Below, one piece after another: positions 61,959-64,000 of a DNA stretch of 64,000 bases. Positions within the stretch are counted from its first letter, which is position 1; the number at the start of each line of letters is the position of its first letter. The stretch comes from Vespula vulgaris (taxonomy: Eukaryota; Arthropoda; Insecta; Hymenoptera; Vespidae): contig NC_066603.1 in the NCBI RefSeq assembly GCF_905475345.1, positions 3,704,001-3,768,000 of the forward strand, written 5' to 3'. Under the pieces are notes generated by a model. That model was not told the origin of the DNA and did not search any database. It saw only the letters and a list, made by a program, of their open reading frames with translations. Position numbers and translations under genes: made by a program.

Positions 61959-61961
<3 letters not shown>

Positions 61962-62577
61962 AAAAAATCGAAAAATCCTTTTATCTGACAAGTAAAAGAA
62001 ATAACGGGAAGCTCGTTTCTTGCTTTTAATATGAACGGTGAATATAAAATTCCATAAAAAGAAGAAAGAGAGAAAGAGAGTCGATGCTGCTGATACGCGA
62101 AAAGAGTCAATAACATTGGGTGGAAGTTGACTGGGAATGGGACAGAGGGATGAGGGAGGGAAAGAAAGAGAGAGAGAGAGAGAGGAATGGAGAGAGAAAG
62201 GTTCAAGGGTTGCTCGAAGCGTGGAACTCGTTAAGTGATTACCTTCATCGTCGAGTAAGTGCCATGCTGAGCTTTTCTGTCGGTACTTTTTAATAAGATC
62301 AAGAAGAAAGAGAAACGACGAGCGTACTCTTATAAAACGATAACAGCCTTATAAATATTACTTCTTCTCTCTTTCTCTCTCTCTCTCTCTCTTTCTCTTC
62401 CTTTTTTCTTTCTTTCTCTCTTTCGAAATTATACGCCGCGATGCAAACGTAATCGAGTAGCAGTTAAGAGCTACTCTCCCTCTCTTCTATTTTATTCTTT
62501 CTTATTCATTCTTTTCTACGCATAGAATACAATGAATTGTACAAATGTTTGAAACGCTTTTTATTATATAAGAATAT

Positions 62578-62601
62578 TCATTCATTCATTCATTCGGTCA
62601 T

Positions 62602-62656
<55 letters not shown>

Positions 62657-62660
62657 TTCG
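62578..62660. repeat. (TTCA)n then (TTTA)n tetranucleotide array
   Basis: Five TTCA-type units, a GGTCA interruption, then about 16 TTTA units. Confidence 0.85.
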
Positions 62661-63361
62661 TGTTTTTTCCCTTTTCTTTTATTTCTTTCTTTCAATAAAA
62701 AAAGTAAACATTCAAAAATACGCAGAAACGTGTAAGAAAATGTGCGTGCGTGCATGTGCATGTGTATGCGCGCGCGTGTGTGTGTGTGTGTATCTGTCAC
62801 GCAAAATAATGTATCGGAAATAAAGAAGAAAAAAGGAGAAGATAAAAATAATAAAAAAACAAAAAAAAGGAAAAACCAGCGGTGATAGATGTTCGTAGGA
62901 ATGATGGAAAGTACGTGATAAGATTTTTATACATTTTGTATCAAACGCTTTTATAAAAAATCAGAGAGGTATTGTAAGTACGTTCGTCGAGAAAGGATAT
63001 CTAGCCAGCGTCATTATATTGTAATTTTATTGAGCTAATTCAAGCTTTCGCCACAATTTTCACGATTTTTCTTATTTGGTTTCAAATATACGGACAAATG
63101 AACGAATGAACGAACGATCGCAAAAATATTTATATTCTTTCTCTTTCCTCTCTTTCTCTTTCTCTACCCATTTACATTGGTACTTTTACATATTCGTGTC
63201 GCGAAAACGCCAATTTTCAACGCAAATGGAATGTACTCTCTTTCGAAGGTACAACGTTGTTACGATTCGAGGGACTGTTAATTTGTTTACCGTGAGTCCT
63301 GGAAAATGAAATTAAAGTAGAAAGTATGTAATATCGTAGGAACTTGTGTATTATGGCTGCC

Positions 63362-63402
63362 AATCTCACACACACACACAGACACACACATACATACATT
63401 GA

Positions 63403-63445
<43 letters not shown>
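63362..63445. repeat. Compound (CA)n ... (TA)n microsatellite
   Basis: CACACACA with one GA interruption, a CATACATA spacer, then about 17 TA units. Confidence 0.8.
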
Positions 63446-63448
<3 letters not shown>

Positions 63449-63868
63449 GTATATAATTATATGTATTTAAAATAATCAAGTCGATCGTAATTACGTTTAA
63501 AAGAGTATTATATCAAAACAATTTCCCTGAGATGTAAATAATAAACGATGTATATTCTCTTTCTCTTTCTTTCTTTGTATACGTTAAGAGAATATTTTTA
63601 TAAAATGTAACAAATCTTTCCGTCTCTTTTATTCTCTCTTTATTCTTTCTCATTTGGTGTCGTGAGACCCGAATCGATAGTGATCCATCCTAGTAGTACA
63701 AGACCTATCAGTTCGTAGGTTTCGAAAGAATACGGTCGATGTATGAAGTTACTTGTCCGGATACTTCATAGGGCTTCGTTGTCAAACTGTGCCCTCGTTT
63801 GACTCGATTCATTTTATTTGCGACGAGCTTAGCTAGCGCTTTTAAAAGAGGGAGAGAGAAAAAAGAAA

Positions 63869-63908
<40 letters not shown>

Positions 63909-64000
63909 AAGAGAGAAAAGAGTTCTAGATAAAAGTAGAACGAGATATTCGTAGTAAATCTGTTTTTACGTAGAATCACTCCCCCCACTCCCACCCCCAC

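Larger units (their letters stand above)
58157..64000 (-). other. Sema1a intron or 5' region, no exon recognised
   Basis: I searched for upstream sema-domain motifs (the region encoding LLVGARN, CGTNAY, CPYDP) and found none, so the next exon lies beyond the window end. Contents: a diverged tandem duplication at 58612-59120, (GA)n at about 59644-59680, (CT)n at 60250-60290 and 60518-60562, (TA)n at 60700-60770, opposed CT/GA arrays at 60895-61100, GA arrays at 61336, 61550 and 61910, (TTCA)n/(TTTA)n at 62578-62660, (CA)n/(TA)n at 63362-63445 and GA at 63870-63905. Confidence 0.55.

Noticed and set aside
63708..63813. 34-codon minus-strand frame considered as an upstream Sema1a exon
   Set aside because: No sema-domain similarity and no flanking splice consensus.

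Overview
This is eukaryotic, almost certainly insect, nuclear DNA. Genes are split by short GT-AG introns, base composition is very AT-rich, and simple repeats are dense. Gene content (class-1 semaphorin, protein O-fucosyltransferase 1, PAT1, ARMC6, SNX24, an ADAMTS-like matrix protein) and the microsatellite load would suit an aculeate hymenopteran, but that placement is inference. No prokaryotic, organellar or viral gene blocks were seen. All gene calls come from reading translations and splice sites by eye.

Layout. 1-8213 (+): 3' part of an ADAMTS/ADAMTS-like secreted matrix gene (Cys-rich end, spacer, six thrombospondin type-1 repeats, PLAC); its 5' end is outside the window. 10635-12691 (-): ARMC6. 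14232-17687 (+): PATL1/Patr-1, the mRNA decapping scaffold, diverging from ARMC6 across a 1.5 kb gap with CCAAT and CAGCTG motifs. 17688-24904: 7.2 kb without a recognisable gene. 24905-26456 (+): O-fut1/POFUT1, the ER Notch O-fucosyltransferase. 27101-27901 (+): SNX24, a PX-domain sorting nexin, behind a perfect NRF-1/Ewg-type palindrome. 27902-38503: 10.6 kb of microsatellites, the 3' flank of the last gene. 38504-58156 (-): Semaphorin-1A from mid sema domain to C-terminus; its first exons lie beyond 64000. 58157-64000: Sema1a intron, repeats only.

Composition changes along the window. The left ~28 kb is compact genes in AT-rich DNA with (TA)n tracts. The right ~36 kb is one large gene with many (CT)n/(GA)n, (TA)n and (AAT)n arrays, degenerate minisatellites and mobile-element relics, including a piggyBac transposase fragment. 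The genes are not a functional cluster, although O-fut1 and Sema1a both act in cell-cell signalling.

The most interesting observation is at the Sema1a 3' end. The ordinary stop gives the conserved ...KKTYI tail. A 63-nt GT...AG segment inside that last exon, a multiple of three, contains this stop and a second in-frame stop. Removing it would join the frame to a further 314-codon open frame that has no ATG for its first ~180 codons. This looks like an exitron-type switch between a short and a long cytoplasmic tail.
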